Below are positions 45,932 to 54,511 of a stretch of 64,000 nucleotides of DNA, piece after piece. The notes under the pieces are model-generated. The model saw only the letters and a program-made list of their open reading frames with translations. It made no database searches and was not told the DNA's origin. Where the stretch lies: assembly GCF_000383415.1 (NCBI RefSeq), contig NZ_KB911260.1, forward strand, positions 178,937 through 242,936, given 5' to 3'. The DNA is from Hyphomicrobium zavarzinii ATCC 27496 (lineage in GTDB: Bacteria; Pseudomonadota; Alphaproteobacteria; Rhizobiales; Hyphomicrobiaceae). Both the position numbers and the translations under genes were made by a program. How positions within the stretch are numbered: position 1 is the stretch's first letter; each line of letters begins with the position of its first letter.

Positions 45932-46372
45932 ATGGCGTCGGCAGGTCACACGGTCAAAGGGCACTGCCTCTGCGGGGCCGTCGCGTTCTCGGCGGACGTG
46001 GCGAAGCTCGAGGTCGATGCCTGTCACTGCAGCATGTGCCGGCGCTGGGCTGGCGGGCCGTTCATCGCGCTTTCCTGTGACGGCGAGCTGCGCATCACGG
46101 GCAAGGATCATCTCGCCACCTATCGCTCGTCCGAGTGGGGCGAGCGCAGCTTCTGCCAAACCTGTGGGACGTCGCTCTTCTGGCATCTCGTCGGCACCGA
46201 TCACTATGCACTCTCGGCAAACACGCTCGACGACCAGAGCGGGCTGGTGCTGACCTCGCAGATTTTCATCGACGAGAAGCCCGGCTTCTACGAGTTCGCC
46301 AACGACACGCCGAAACTGACGGGAGTGGAAGTCGTCGCGGCGTTCGAGGCCAGCAAGGGAGGGGAGAGCTGA
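45932..46372 (+). CDS. GFA (glutathione-dependent formaldehyde-activating) family protein, copy 1
   Basis: 146 residues with the zinc-binding GFA/CENP-V fold. Cysteine motifs: GHCLCGAVAF, CHCSMCRRWAGG, FCQTCGTSLFW. The family includes enzymes proposed to speed the reaction of formaldehyde with glutathione, but most members are uncharacterised. A formaldehyde link would suit a methylotroph, though this is an inference. Two bases separate it from its paralogue. Confidence 0.93.
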   Translation: MASAGHTVKGHCLCGAVAFSADVAKLEVDACHCSMCRRWAGGPFIALSCDGELRITGKDHLATYRSSEWGERSFCQTCGTSLFWHLVGTDHYALSANTLDDQSGLVLTSQIFIDEKPGFYEFANDTPKLTGVEVVAAFEASKGGES

Positions 46373-46374
46373 CG

Positions 46375-46806
46375 ATGGCCGCCTCCCTTGATGTCTCCGG
46401 GCACTGCCTCTGCGGGGCCGTGAGCTACAACGCAACGGCCGTATCGCATGACGTCAGCGTATGCCACTGCGGCATGTGCCGGCGCTGGACCGGCGGGCCG
46501 CTGATGTATTTCGATGTCGAGGGGGCGCCCGTGATCGAAGGCGCCGAGTCGATCGGCATCTACAAGTCGTCCGATGTCGGCGAGCGCGGCTTCTGTAAGC
46601 GCTGCGGCTCGGTGCTGTTCTGGAAGGTTGCGGGCGAGGATCGCTATACGTTCACGGCGGGATCGCTCGATACGCCCTCGGGGCTTATCCTCACGAAGGA
46701 AATCTTCGTCGAGGACAAGCCCGCGTTCTATGAGTTTGCCAATCCGACCGAGAAGCTGCGCGGATCGGATGCGATGTCGGCCTATACCGGCGACGAACCC
46801 AAGTGA
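46375..46806 (+). CDS. GFA family protein, copy 2
   Basis: 143 residues, a tandem paralogue of the preceding gene with the same motifs (GHCLCGAVSY, CHCGMCRRWTGG, FCKRCGSVLFW, EIFVEDKPAFYEFAN). The two share the full domain and many residues, so they arose by local duplication. It ends nine bases before nuoD. Confidence 0.93.
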   Translation: MAASLDVSGHCLCGAVSYNATAVSHDVSVCHCGMCRRWTGGPLMYFDVEGAPVIEGAESIGIYKSSDVGERGFCKRCGSVLFWKVAGEDRYTFTAGSLDTPSGLILTKEIFVEDKPAFYEFANPTEKLRGSDAMSAYTGDEPK

Positions 46807-46815
46807 GACTGCGAC

Positions 46816-48006
46816 ATGGCTGAGACAGAGATCCGCCCGTTCAACATCAACTTCGGCCCGCAGCATCCGGCGGCGCATGGCGTGCTGCGCCTCGTGCTCG
46901 AGCTCGACGGCGAGGTGGTGGAGCGCGTCGATCCGCACGTGGGGCTGCTGCATCGCGGCACCGAGAAGCTGATCGAGGCGAAGACCTATCTGCAGGCGAT
47001 CGGCTATTTCGACCGGCTCGATTACGTGGCGCCGATGAACCAGGAGCACGCGTTCTGCCTCGCGGCGGAGCGGCTGCTCGGCATCACGGTTCCGCGCCGC
47101 GCGCAGCTCATCCGCGTGCTCTATTCCGAGATCGGGCGGCACCTCTCGCATCTTCTCAACGTGACGACGCAGGCCATGGACGTTGGCGCGCTGACGCCGC
47201 CGCTGTGGGGCTTCGAGGAGCGCGAGAAGCTGATGGTGTTCTACGAGCGCGCGTCGGGCAGCCGCATGCACGCCAAGTATTTCCGCGTCGGCGGCGTGCA
47301 CCAGGATCTTCCGCCGGAGCTGATCGACGACATCTATGCGTGGTGCGACCCGTTCCTGAAGGTGCTCGACGACATCGAAGGGCTTCTGACCGAGAACCGC
47401 ATCTTCAAGCAGCGCAACGTCGACATCGGCGTCGTGAGCCTGGACGACGCGTTCGCGTGGGGATTCTCGGGCGTGATGGTGCGCGGCTCGGGCGCGGCCT
47501 GGGATCTCAGGAAGTCGCAGCCCTACGAATGCTACGCGGAGCTCGATTTCGATATTCCGGTGGGCAAGAACGGCGACTGCTACGATCGTTACCTGATCCG
47601 CATTCTCGAAATGCGCGAGAGCGTGAAGATCATGAAGCAGTGCTGCGAGAAGCTCAAAAGCGCCGATGGCGCGGGGCCGGTGACGGCTCCCAACACCAAG
47701 GTGGTACCGCCGCGGCGCGGCGAGATGAAACGCTCCATGGAAGCGCTCATCAATCACTTCAAGCTGTACACCGAGGGTTTCCACGTTCCCGCCGGCGAGA
47801 TCTACGCGGCGGTGGAAGCTCCCAAGGGCGAGTTCGGCGTCTATCTGGTGGCCGATGGGTCCAACAAGCCGTACCGCTGCAAGATCCGTGCGCCCGGCTT
47901 CCCGCATCTCGCGGCCATGGACTTCCTGAACCGCGGCCACATGCTGGCCGACGTGTCAGCGATCCTCGGCTCGCTCGACATCGTGTTCGGCGAGATCGAT
48001 AGGTAG
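46816..48006 (+). CDS. nuoD: NADH-quinone oxidoreductase subunit D
   Basis: 396 residues, 49-kDa subunit that forms the quinone-binding cavity with NuoB. Seen: [64 protein letters not shown] (in part), and the C-terminal DIVFGEIDR. The gene is complete. No nuoE follows; instead two minus-strand genes converge on it with a 30-base gap. The remaining subunits (nuoE-N) must be encoded elsewhere. Confidence 0.98.
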   Translation: MAETEIRPFNINFGPQHPAAHGVLRLVLELDGEVVERVDPHVGLLHRGTEKLIEAKTYLQAIGYFDRLDYVAPMNQEHAFCLAAERLLGITVPRRAQLIRVLYSEIGRHLSHLLNVTTQAMDVGALTPPLWGFEEREKLMVFYERASGSRMHAKYFRVGGVHQDLPPELIDDIYAWCDPFLKVLDDIEGLLTENRIFKQRNVDIGVVSLDDAFAWGFSGVMVRGSGAAWDLRKSQPYECYAELDFDIPVGKNGDCYDRYLIRILEMRESVKIMKQCCEKLKSADGAGPVTAPNTKVVPPRRGEMKRSMEALINHFKLYTEGFHVPAGEIYAAVEAPKGEFGVYLVADGSNKPYRCKIRAPGFPHLAAMDFLNRGHMLADVSAILGSLDIVFGEIDR

Positions 48007-48036
48007 GCGCAGGGCTGGCCGAGTGCGTGGCCTGAT

Positions 48037-48798
48037 CTAGGGTTCGAAGCCTTCGAAAATCGGCGCGTCGGCGTGGCGGGCCGCGATGCGGCGGTCTTCG
48101 TCCGTGCGGACAGTCCAGGTGAAGAGCGGAAGCCCTGAGGCGCGGGCGCGCTCGGTTTCGGGCGTGGGCAGCGCGGCGATTTCATACGCATAGAATGCGG
48201 GATCGACGGCGGCGCTTTCCTCCAGACGCGCCAAGCTGCGGCGACGCTCGTCCGTGAGCGACGAGCCCGGCCACCAGCCTTCGCCATCGTCCTCGAAATA
48301 GGAGCCCGAGACGATGCCGCGCGGCACGGCGGGCGCGAGGTCTTTCAGCACGGCCATCACGCCGGGGTCGAACGACATGAGTGCAAGCGGGCCTTCGTAG
48401 CCCGCGGCGAGACGTGCGATCTCGGCAAGAAAAATGCGGTCCGGCGGGTCCCATTCGCTCTTCACCTCGGCGAGCAGCGGCACGCGTCCGGCGATCAGCG
48501 CGAGCAGATCGGCAAACGTCAGGATGCCGGTCAGGTCCGCGCCTTTGAACGGAAGCTTGGCCGCGCAGGCGGGCTGGAGATCCGTGATCAGGCCGCTGCC
48601 GCGCGTGAGCCGATCAAGCTCGAGGTCATGGAAGACGAGCGGCAGGCCAGTTGCGGCGGGCTGCAGATCGCATTCGATGCCGTAGCCCTTGGCGATGGCC
48701 GCCTCGAACGCGGGCCTCGTGTTCTCGACAACGCCCTTCGCCGCGTCGTGGAGACCGCGATGCGCGATGGGACGCAGGAAAGCCGCGCGGTCGAGCAT
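48037..48798 (-). CDS. Glycerophosphodiester phosphodiesterase family protein
   Basis: 253 residues, TIM-barrel GDPD. Metal-binding and catalytic landmarks: IAHRGLHD near the start, GVVENTRPAFEAAIAKGYGIECDLQ, VFHDLELDRLTRG, LLAEVKSEW, and FTWTVRTDED near the end. It should hydrolyse glycerophosphodiesters to glycerol-3-phosphate and an alcohol. No signal peptide, so cytoplasmic. It is downstream of the RidA gene with five bases between them. Confidence 0.93.
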   Translation of the reverse strand: MLDRAAFLRPIAHRGLHDAAKGVVENTRPAFEAAIAKGYGIECDLQPAATGLPLVFHDLELDRLTRGSGLITDLQPACAAKLPFKGADLTGILTFADLLALIAGRVPLLAEVKSEWDPPDRIFLAEIARLAAGYEGPLALMSFDPGVMAVLKDLAPAVPRGIVSGSYFEDDGEGWWPGSSLTDERRRSLARLEESAAVDPAFYAYEIAALPTPETERARASGLPLFTWTVRTDEDRRIAARHADAPIFEGFEP

Positions 48799-48803
48799 CC
48801 ACT

Positions 48804-49271
48804 TTACCCGGCGATGGCGATGATGGCGTCCACCTCGACGGCGCAGTTGAGCGGCAAGCTCGATACGCCGACGGCGGCGCGGGTGTGGCGTCCCTTGTCG
48901 CCGAGCACTTCCACCATAAGATCGGATGCGCCGTTCACGACCTTAGGATGGTCGGCGAAGTCGGCGGTGGCGTTGACGAACCCGGTGAGCTTCAGCACCT
49001 GGCCGATGCGGTCGAGGCTGCCGAGGGCGGATTTGGCCTGGGCGAGGATGTTGAGGGCGCAATGGCGCGCGGCCTGCTGGCCGATCTCGACGCTGACGTC
49101 GCGGCCGAGGGCGCCGGTGACGACGGTGCCGTCTGCGGCCTTGGAAATCTGTCCGGAAATGAACAGCAGGTTTCCGGAGATAGCGAAGGGCACGTAGTTG
49201 GCGACCGGATTGGGCGCTGCGGGCAGGGTGAGGCCAAGCTCGGCGAGGCGGGCTTCGATGGTTCCGGTCAT
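48804..49271 (-). CDS. RidA family protein
   Basis: 155 residues. Member of the YjgF/YER057c/UK114 (Rid) family, of the longer type with an N-terminal extension (MTGTIEARLAELGLTLP). Contains ISGNLLFISGQISKAADGTV, GQQAARHCALNILAQAK and RAAVGVSSLPLNCAVEVDAI; the Arg of the RAAVGV motif that binds imine intermediates is present. Removes reactive enamines/imines or acts as a related deaminase. Start at 49271 (GGAGA upstream) chosen over 49388. Confidence 0.93.
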   Translation of the reverse strand: MTGTIEARLAELGLTLPAAPNPVANYVPFAISGNLLFISGQISKAADGTVVTGALGRDVSVEIGQQAARHCALNILAQAKSALGSLDRIGQVLKLTGFVNATADFADHPKVVNGASDLMVEVLGDKGRHTRAAVGVSSLPLNCAVEVDAIIAIAG

Positions 49272-49449
49272 GGGAACGTGTCTCCGGGTGTTAACGGGCG
49301 GGTGAAACGGTGCGCCGGTGCCGTTTTCGGGGGCACCGGCCGCAGAATGGTCAGGGTTCCTTGTTACCGCGTCGAACGGACTTTGCAACGGCCTGACAGT
49401 ACCCTAGATTCCAGGGACTGAGGGCAGGGCGGCTCGCGCCGCCTTCGCG

Positions 49450-50367
49450 ATGAACAGGATGAGCAGAATGCAGGATCGGACTCGAAGCCGGGCGGGCGGC
49501 GTCTTGAATGCGGCGTCGGCGCTGGGACTTATGGCGTTCGCGGTTTGGTCCGTGCCTGTAACGGGTGCCTATGCGCAGGCCGCGCTCAAGGAGGTCGTGT
49601 TCGCGCCCCATCGGGCTGTCTACGATCTGTCGCTCGACGGCGCGAAGTCCGGCTCCGGCGTGGCGGGCGTCACCGGGCGCATCGTCTATGAGCTCAGCGG
49701 CAATGCCTGCGAGGGCTATGCGCAGAGCATGCGGTTCGTGACGCAGACGCTCAATCAAGAAGGCGAGATGCAGACGACGGACCTCAGGACGTCGAGCTGG
49801 GAAGAGGTGCCGGCGCGCAAGCTGCGGTTCAGCACGAGCACCTATCAGAACGAGATGCCGGCGGAGCAGACGCAGGGCATGGCCAAGCGCGCGCAGCCGA
49901 ACGGTCCCGCGACGGTGGAGCTAACGCGCCCCAACGAGCGCAAAGCCAATCTCAAGGGGAACATCTACTTCCCGATCCAGCATTCGATGGCGATCATCCA
50001 GGCGGCGCGGGCTGGGCGGACGATCCTTGCCGCGGACCTGTTCGACGGATCCGAGACCGGCGACAAGATCTATTCCACCTCGACCGCGATCGGCCGGCAG
50101 ATCAAGCCGGGCACGGGGCCGGTGGTCTCGCTCGCGAAGGGCGTCGATGGTCTCGACCGCGTGCCGTCGTGGCCGATCTCGGTCAGCTATTTTGCATCCA
50201 CGCAGGAGCCGGGCGATGCGGTGCCGCTCTACGAGATGTCGTACCGCTTCCACGAAAACGGCGTGACGGGCAGTCTGCGCATCAACCATGGCGATTTCGC
50301 CATTGCGGGCGAGCTCAAGGAGCTCACCTACTTCCCGCCGTCGCCCTGCAAGCATCCTGCGCCCTGA
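49450..50367 (+). CDS. eipB: Cell envelope integrity protein EipB (DUF1849)
   Basis: About 305 residues. After a signal peptide (ending AYA) comes a DUF1849 domain: FAPHRAVYDLSLDGAKSGSG, VTGRIVYELSGNACEGYAQSMRF, LRTSSWEEVP, YFPIQHSMAIIQAA, and PSPCKHP at the C-terminus. EipB forms a ten-stranded spiral beta sheet in the periplasm, with a disulfide between a central and a C-terminal cysteine; both are present (NACEG, SPCKH). Known in Brucella to support envelope integrity. The start may be any of three ATGs within the first seven codons. Confidence 0.92.
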   Translation: MNRMSRMQDRTRSRAGGVLNAASALGLMAFAVWSVPVTGAYAQAALKEVVFAPHRAVYDLSLDGAKSGSGVAGVTGRIVYELSGNACEGYAQSMRFVTQTLNQEGEMQTTDLRTSSWEEVPARKLRFSTSTYQNEMPAEQTQGMAKRAQPNGPATVELTRPNERKANLKGNIYFPIQHSMAIIQAARAGRTILAADLFDGSETGDKIYSTSTAIGRQIKPGTGPVVSLAKGVDGLDRVPSWPISVSYFASTQEPGDAVPLYEMSYRFHENGVTGSLRINHGDFAIAGELKELTYFPPSPCKHPAP

Positions 50368-50377
50368 GGCACTCTTC

Positions 50378-51298
50378 TCACGTGTTCCATAGCCAGGCGG
50401 CGCCGCGCACGCCGCTGGCGTCTCCCCATTTGGGGGGACGGATGTCGAGGGCTACGACGTCGGAGAAGACGTAGGGCGCCGCGAGGCGGGGCAGCACCTC
50501 GTAGAGGTGCGGCAGCTTCGAGAGGCCGCCGCCGAGCACGATGATTTCCGGATCGATGACGTTGACGATGTGCGCGAGCCCGCGCGCGAGGCGGGAGGCG
50601 TGGCGGTCTAGGCTGGTCTGCGCGGCGGCCTCTCCCAGCTCGGCGCGCGAGACGATCTCGTGGCCCGACACCAGCTCGCCGGTCCGTCTCTTGTAGTCGG
50701 CCGAAAGGCCGGTCCCGGAGGCCCACATCTCCATGCAGCCCTTGCGGCCGCACCAGCATTCGGGGCCGGGATGCTCGTCCGGCTCGGACCAGGGAAGGGG
50801 ATTGTGGCCCCATTCGCCGCCGATGCCGCGCGCTCCTTCCAGAACACGGCCGTCGATGACGATGCCTCCGCCGCATCCGGTGCCGACGATGACGCCGAAG
50901 ACTGTTCGGGCGCCGGCTCCCGCGCCGTCGACGGCTTCCGAGAGCGCGAAGCAGTTGGCGTCGTTGGCCATTCGCACCTCGCGTTCGAGTGCGGCCTCCA
51001 GATCCTGACGCAAGGGGCGGCCGTTGAGCCAGGTGGAGTTGGCGTTGCGGACGAGACCGGTGGTGGGGGAGAGGGAGCCCGGCATGCCGATGCCGACGGT
51101 GGCGCGGGAGCCGGCCTGGGCCTCAAGGTGGCGGACAACGTCCGTCAGCGCCGTCACCGTGTTCTGATAATCGCCCTGGGGCGCCAGGATACGGTAGCGG
51201 GTGATCTCCTCGCCATCGACGGCCAGCACGCGGCCCTCGATTTTGGTGCCTCCGAGATCGATGCCGATGCGGAGGCTCGGGATCACCGGGCTACTCAC
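50378..51298 (-). CDS. ROK family sugar kinase
   Basis: 306 residues. ROK kinase: phosphate-binding GIDLGGTKIEG at the N-terminus, ATVGIGMPGS, MANDANCFALSEA, VFGVIVGTGCGGGIVI, and the zinc motif CWCGRKGCMEMWASG (CxCGxxGCxE). The sugar may be N-acetylglucosamine, glucose or fructose; sequence does not decide. GTG at 51298 overlaps the end of the DUF3572 gene with GAGG six bases upstream; the frame extends back to 51505 without homology. Confidence 0.92.
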   Translation of the reverse strand: MSSPVIPSLRIGIDLGGTKIEGRVLAVDGEEITRYRILAPQGDYQNTVTALTDVVRHLEAQAGSRATVGIGMPGSLSPTTGLVRNANSTWLNGRPLRQDLEAALEREVRMANDANCFALSEAVDGAGAGARTVFGVIVGTGCGGGIVIDGRVLEGARGIGGEWGHNPLPWSEPDEHPGPECWCGRKGCMEMWASGTGLSADYKRRTGELVSGHEIVSRAELGEAAAQTSLDRHASRLARGLAHIVNVIDPEIIVLGGGLSKLPHLYEVLPRLAAPYVFSDVVALDIRPPKWGDASGVRGAAWLWNT

Positions 51299-51596
51299 GG
51301 GCGGCCTCGATGCCGAGCGATTGCGCCAGCGCGGCGCGCGACGGCTCCACGCTCTCCGGCGCGAAGCCTTTGGACGCTGTAAATACAAGAAGAAGGGATT
51401 CGTCTCCGAGCAGGTAGTCGAGCACTGCGAGCAGGGTCTCGGGGGCTCCTGCCGCGGCGCGGAGCTGGTCAGGGCCGATGCCGGTGAGGGCGAGGAAGCG
51501 GCCAAGCCGGGGGCCGTCCTCGGCGAGGAAGGAGAGGCCCGTCAGAGCCAGTGTCGAGGCGCTTTCGGCCGTCGGTTTCGAGCCCGTTTTTCTCAT
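51291..51596 (-). CDS. DUF3572 family protein
   Basis: 101 residues, predicted helical. Matches DUF3572 of alphaproteobacteria: ALTGLSFLAEDGPRLGRFLALTGIGPDQLRAAAG (in pieces) and LLAVLDYLLGDESLLLVF. Small cytosolic protein of unknown function, classically next to divK-pleD in Rhizobiales. Its stop overlaps the start of the ROK kinase gene. Confidence 0.9.
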   Translation of the reverse strand: MRKTGSKPTAESASTLALTGLSFLAEDGPRLGRFLALTGIGPDQLRAAAGAPETLLAVLDYLLGDESLLLVFTASKGFAPESVEPSRAALAQSLGIEAARE

Positions 51597-51781
51597 TCCT
51601 GCGCTTTCTCCCTTTTCTTTTATTTTCCGCTAGTTAGCGCACCATCGGTCTCTAGGCGCCATGTTTCAACAGTTGCTTAAGCTAACTCGGGCACACTGCT
51701 CTCCATATGGCCCGCAGAATCGGTGCAGTTAAAGGCGGGGCAAGGTGAAGACCTTCGACGATGACCTATCAGGAGACGAGA

Positions 51782-52189
51782 ATGGCCGTCGAGGGCCAGA
51801 CGCAGGGCGTTCGTCGTGCTGCGAAGACCGTGCTGATCGTGGAGGACAACGAGCTCAATATGAAGCTCTTCCACGACCTGCTCGACGCTTATGGATATCT
51901 CACCGTCCAAACCCGCAATGGGCTCGATGCTCTGACGCTCGCCCGGGTGCACCGGCCAGATCTTATTCTGATGGACATCCAGCTTCCGGAAGTCTCCGGG
52001 CTCGAGGTGACCAAATGGCTGAAGGAAGACGAGGAGCTGCGCGACATTCCCGTCGTTGCGGTGACGGCCTTTGCCATGAAGGGGGACGAGGAGCGCATTC
52101 GGTCCGGGGGATGTGAGGCTTACGTTTCGAAGCCGATCTCGGTCGCGGTGTTTCTCGATACGGTGCGGCGTTTCGTGGGGGATGCTTGA
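51782..52189 (+). CDS. divK: Single-domain response regulator DivK
   Basis: 135 residues, one receiver domain and nothing else: [20 protein letters not shown], phospho-acceptor Asp in [13 protein letters not shown], switch Thr in [15 protein letters not shown], Lys in YVSKPI. In alphaproteobacteria DivK is phosphorylated and dephosphorylated by DivJ/PleC and controls the CtrA cell-cycle pathway. The ATG at 51782 has AGGAG six bases upstream, preferred to the ATG at 51761. pleD follows 47 bases on. Confidence 0.95.
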   Translation: MAVEGQTQGVRRAAKTVLIVEDNELNMKLFHDLLDAYGYLTVQTRNGLDALTLARVHRPDLILMDIQLPEVSGLEVTKWLKEDEELRDIPVVAVTAFAMKGDEERIRSGGCEAYVSKPISVAVFLDTVRRFVGDA

Positions 52190-52236
52190 TCCGCGCGTGG
52201 ATTGCGGAACGGGCGTCGGTGTTTTGAGAGTTAGTC

Positions 52237-53607
52237 ATGACTGCCAGAGTTCTTGTCGTCGACGACATATTGGCCAACATCAAACTTCTGCAGGCCAGGC
52301 TCGAAGCCGAGTACTTCGAGATCGTCACGGCAACGAACGGGCGCGACGCCCTCGAGATCTGTCAGCGTGAGCGCGTCGACGTGGTGCTGCTCGACGTGAT
52401 GATGCCGGGCATGGACGGCTTCGAAGTCTGCCGCAGGCTCAAGGCGTCTCCGCAGACGCTGCACATTCCCGTGGTGATGGTGACGGCGCTGGACCAGGCG
52501 TCAGACCGGATTCAGGGCCTCGACAGCGGCGCCGACGATTTTCTGACAAAGCCGGTGGACGACATCGCGCTCGTCACACGCGTCAAGAGTCTCGCGCGGC
52601 TCAAGATGCTGAACGACGAGATGCTGATGCGCGTGACGACGAGCCGGCAGATGGGGCTCGCGGACGAGGACACGCTGGGGCGCATCCTGGCCGACCGGCC
52701 GGGGCGCGTGCTGGTGGTGGACGACCATCCCCGCTCGTCTCAGCGCGTGATGTCTGCGCTCGCCAAGGCGCATGATGCCTACATCGAGACGGATCCGCAG
52801 GCGGCGCTTCTGCATCTTGCCGATCAGCCGTTCGACCTTCTCGTGGTGGCGCTCAATCTCGAGCATTCGGATGGGCTGAGGCTCTGCTCGCAGGTTCGCT
52901 CCCTGGACCGCACGCGCCATCTTCCGATCCTGATCATGGTCGATCCCGGCGACGAGGCGCGTCTGCTGCGCGGCCTGGACATGGGCGTGAACGACTACCT
53001 GATGCGGCCGGTGGACCGGCACGAGCTTTTGGCGCGGGTGAAGACGCAGATCCGTCGCAAGCGCTTCTCGGACTATCTGAGGAACCAGATCCGCGAGAGC
53101 GTGGAGCTCTCCATCACCGATCCGCTCACGGGGCTCCACAACAGGCGCTACATGGAGCGCCATCTGAAGACGCTGATTACGGATGCGAAACGCACCGGCC
53201 GCTCGCTCTCGGTGCTGATCGCCGACATCGATCACTTCAAGAACGTCAACGATACCTATGGCCACGATGCCGGCGACCTGGTGCTAAAGGAATTCTCTGA
53301 GCGCTTCCGCCGCTATACCCGCGGCGTGGACATGGCGTGCCGGCTCGGCGGAGAAGAATTTCTGATCATCATGCCCGACACCGACAAGATCCTTGCCCGT
53401 CAAGTGGGGGAGAGGGTGCGTGAGTGTGTCGCAGTCCAGCCCTTCCAAATTGGGCAAGATCGCGAAATCTGGGTCACCGCAAGCGTCGGGCTTGCAACCT
53501 GGGAGGGAGACGGGGATACCCCCGAAGCGCTCTTCAAACGGGCAGACAATGCTCTTTATGCTGCCAAAAGGCAGGGGCGCAATCAGGTCGTCGCGGATGC
53601 GGCGTGA
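52237..53607 (+). CDS. pleD: PleD family diguanylate cyclase response regulator
   Basis: 456 residues: receiver 1 (about 1-120; LLDVMMPGMDGF), degenerate receiver 2 (about 155-275; the acceptor region reads LLVVALNLEH), and a GGDEF domain (about 290-455). The active-site motif is GGEEF, and an RGVD sequence five residues upstream matches the inhibitory c-di-GMP site RxxD. Makes c-di-GMP when phosphorylated and drives the polar development or motility switch. Co-transcribed with divK, as in related genomes. Confidence 0.96.
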   Translation: MTARVLVVDDILANIKLLQARLEAEYFEIVTATNGRDALEICQRERVDVVLLDVMMPGMDGFEVCRRLKASPQTLHIPVVMVTALDQASDRIQGLDSGADDFLTKPVDDIALVTRVKSLARLKMLNDEMLMRVTTSRQMGLADEDTLGRILADRPGRVLVVDDHPRSSQRVMSALAKAHDAYIETDPQAALLHLADQPFDLLVVALNLEHSDGLRLCSQVRSLDRTRHLPILIMVDPGDEARLLRGLDMGVNDYLMRPVDRHELLARVKTQIRRKRFSDYLRNQIRESVELSITDPLTGLHNRRYMERHLKTLITDAKRTGRSLSVLIADIDHFKNVNDTYGHDAGDLVLKEFSERFRRYTRGVDMACRLGGEEFLIIMPDTDKILARQVGERVRECVAVQPFQIGQDREIWVTASVGLATWEGDGDTPEALFKRADNALYAAKRQGRNQVVADAA

Positions 53608-54251
53608 GAGCCGTAGGCGACAACCCTTTTAAAGAATTTCAGAAAACTGGATTGCTGCATAAGCGAGCAATGTTCAATGCTGCTGTGCGCATAAGTGCAG
53701 TCCACGGACTATAATCTGCTATCTCGATCAGCCTTCGGGGGAATTAACTCCGAATCGGATTGTGGCCGTGGTTGCCACGCAATGGTCAAGCTCTAAACTT
53801 GCAATCGCCGATCTGTTCTGCCAGACTTATATTTAGTGGAGGGAGATCACACAATATTGGTCTTGATACCGATTGGCGCGAGTTTGCGTTTTGCCGATCG
53901 TTCAAGCCCAACGGTTCCCGCAGCCCATTGGGTCCGCCGCATCTCCTGATGGAGCGGGAAATTGTAGTGGGGTCCGCGACGGCTTGGAGTCACCTCCTCA
54001 GTTACACCGTTTCTGGGTCCACTACGACACCAGGTGGTAAGTCAACGCCCTCTTTGACGCCATCTGGTCACTAGGCCAGGGTCCGTGGCTATCTCGGAAT
54101 GCTTACCCCGCTGCCGAGCGGTTACGGACCCTGGTTGAGGGCCTTTTCCGAAATCAGATCTGTCAAAGCCTGCTGGCATCCCGTGCGCTGATCGGGGGCC
54201 GGGCCATCGTGCGTCTGGCCTTTGCGCCGCTCGAAGGCGAGCGGCGGCGCA
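53608..54251. other. Gene-free convergent gap with inverted repeat and TATAAT
   Basis: 644 bases between the 3' ends of pleD and rpmG, unusually long for a convergent gap. It is less GC-rich in its left part. A perfect TATAAT lies at 53710-53715 but without a good -35 at 16-19 bases. An 11-bp perfect inverted repeat (54076-54086 with 54124-54134) lies at 54.1 kb. A 104-codon frame (53760-54074) has no coding character or homology that I recognise. Confidence 0.5.
54076..54134. repeat. 11-bp inverted repeat
   Basis: ccagggtccgt at 54076-54086 and its exact reverse complement at 54124-54134, separated by 37 bases. A stable stem-loop if transcribed. No T run follows. Confidence 0.6.
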
Positions 54252-54419
54252 TTACTTGATCTTCGTCTCTTTGAACTCGACGTGCTTGCGAACGACGGGG
54301 TCGTAGCGCTTGAAAACGAGCTTCTCGGTGGACGTGCGCGGGTTCTTTTTCGTCACGTAGAAGAAGCCGGTTCCCGCCGTGGAGAGCAGCTTGATCTTCT
54401 GGGTAATCTGCTTAGCCAT
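54252..54419 (-). CDS. rpmG: 50S ribosomal protein L33
   Basis: 55 residues: [18 protein letters not shown] at the start, then [31 protein letters not shown] (in pieces). Small basic protein of the large subunit near the E site. This is the cysteine-free (zinc-independent) form, with no CxxC pairs. First member of the conserved alphaproteobacterial neighbourhood rpmG, Nudix, DUF983, rnr, topA, all on the minus strand. Confidence 0.96.
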   Translation of the reverse strand: MAKQITQKIKLLSTAGTGFFYVTKKNPRTSTEKLVFKRYDPVVRKHVEFKETKIK

Positions 54420-54511
54420 TGGCCTAGAGACCTCGAAGTGGAATAACTCTTAAATTCGGATTGGGCACCATACTGACCGCGCCTTGAGTGTCAAGCTGTA
54501 GAATGGGCGCG

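Noticed and set aside
53760..54074. 104-codon + strand frame in the pleD-rpmG gap
   Set aside because: No ribosome site, irregular codon use compared with neighbours, and no recognisable motif.
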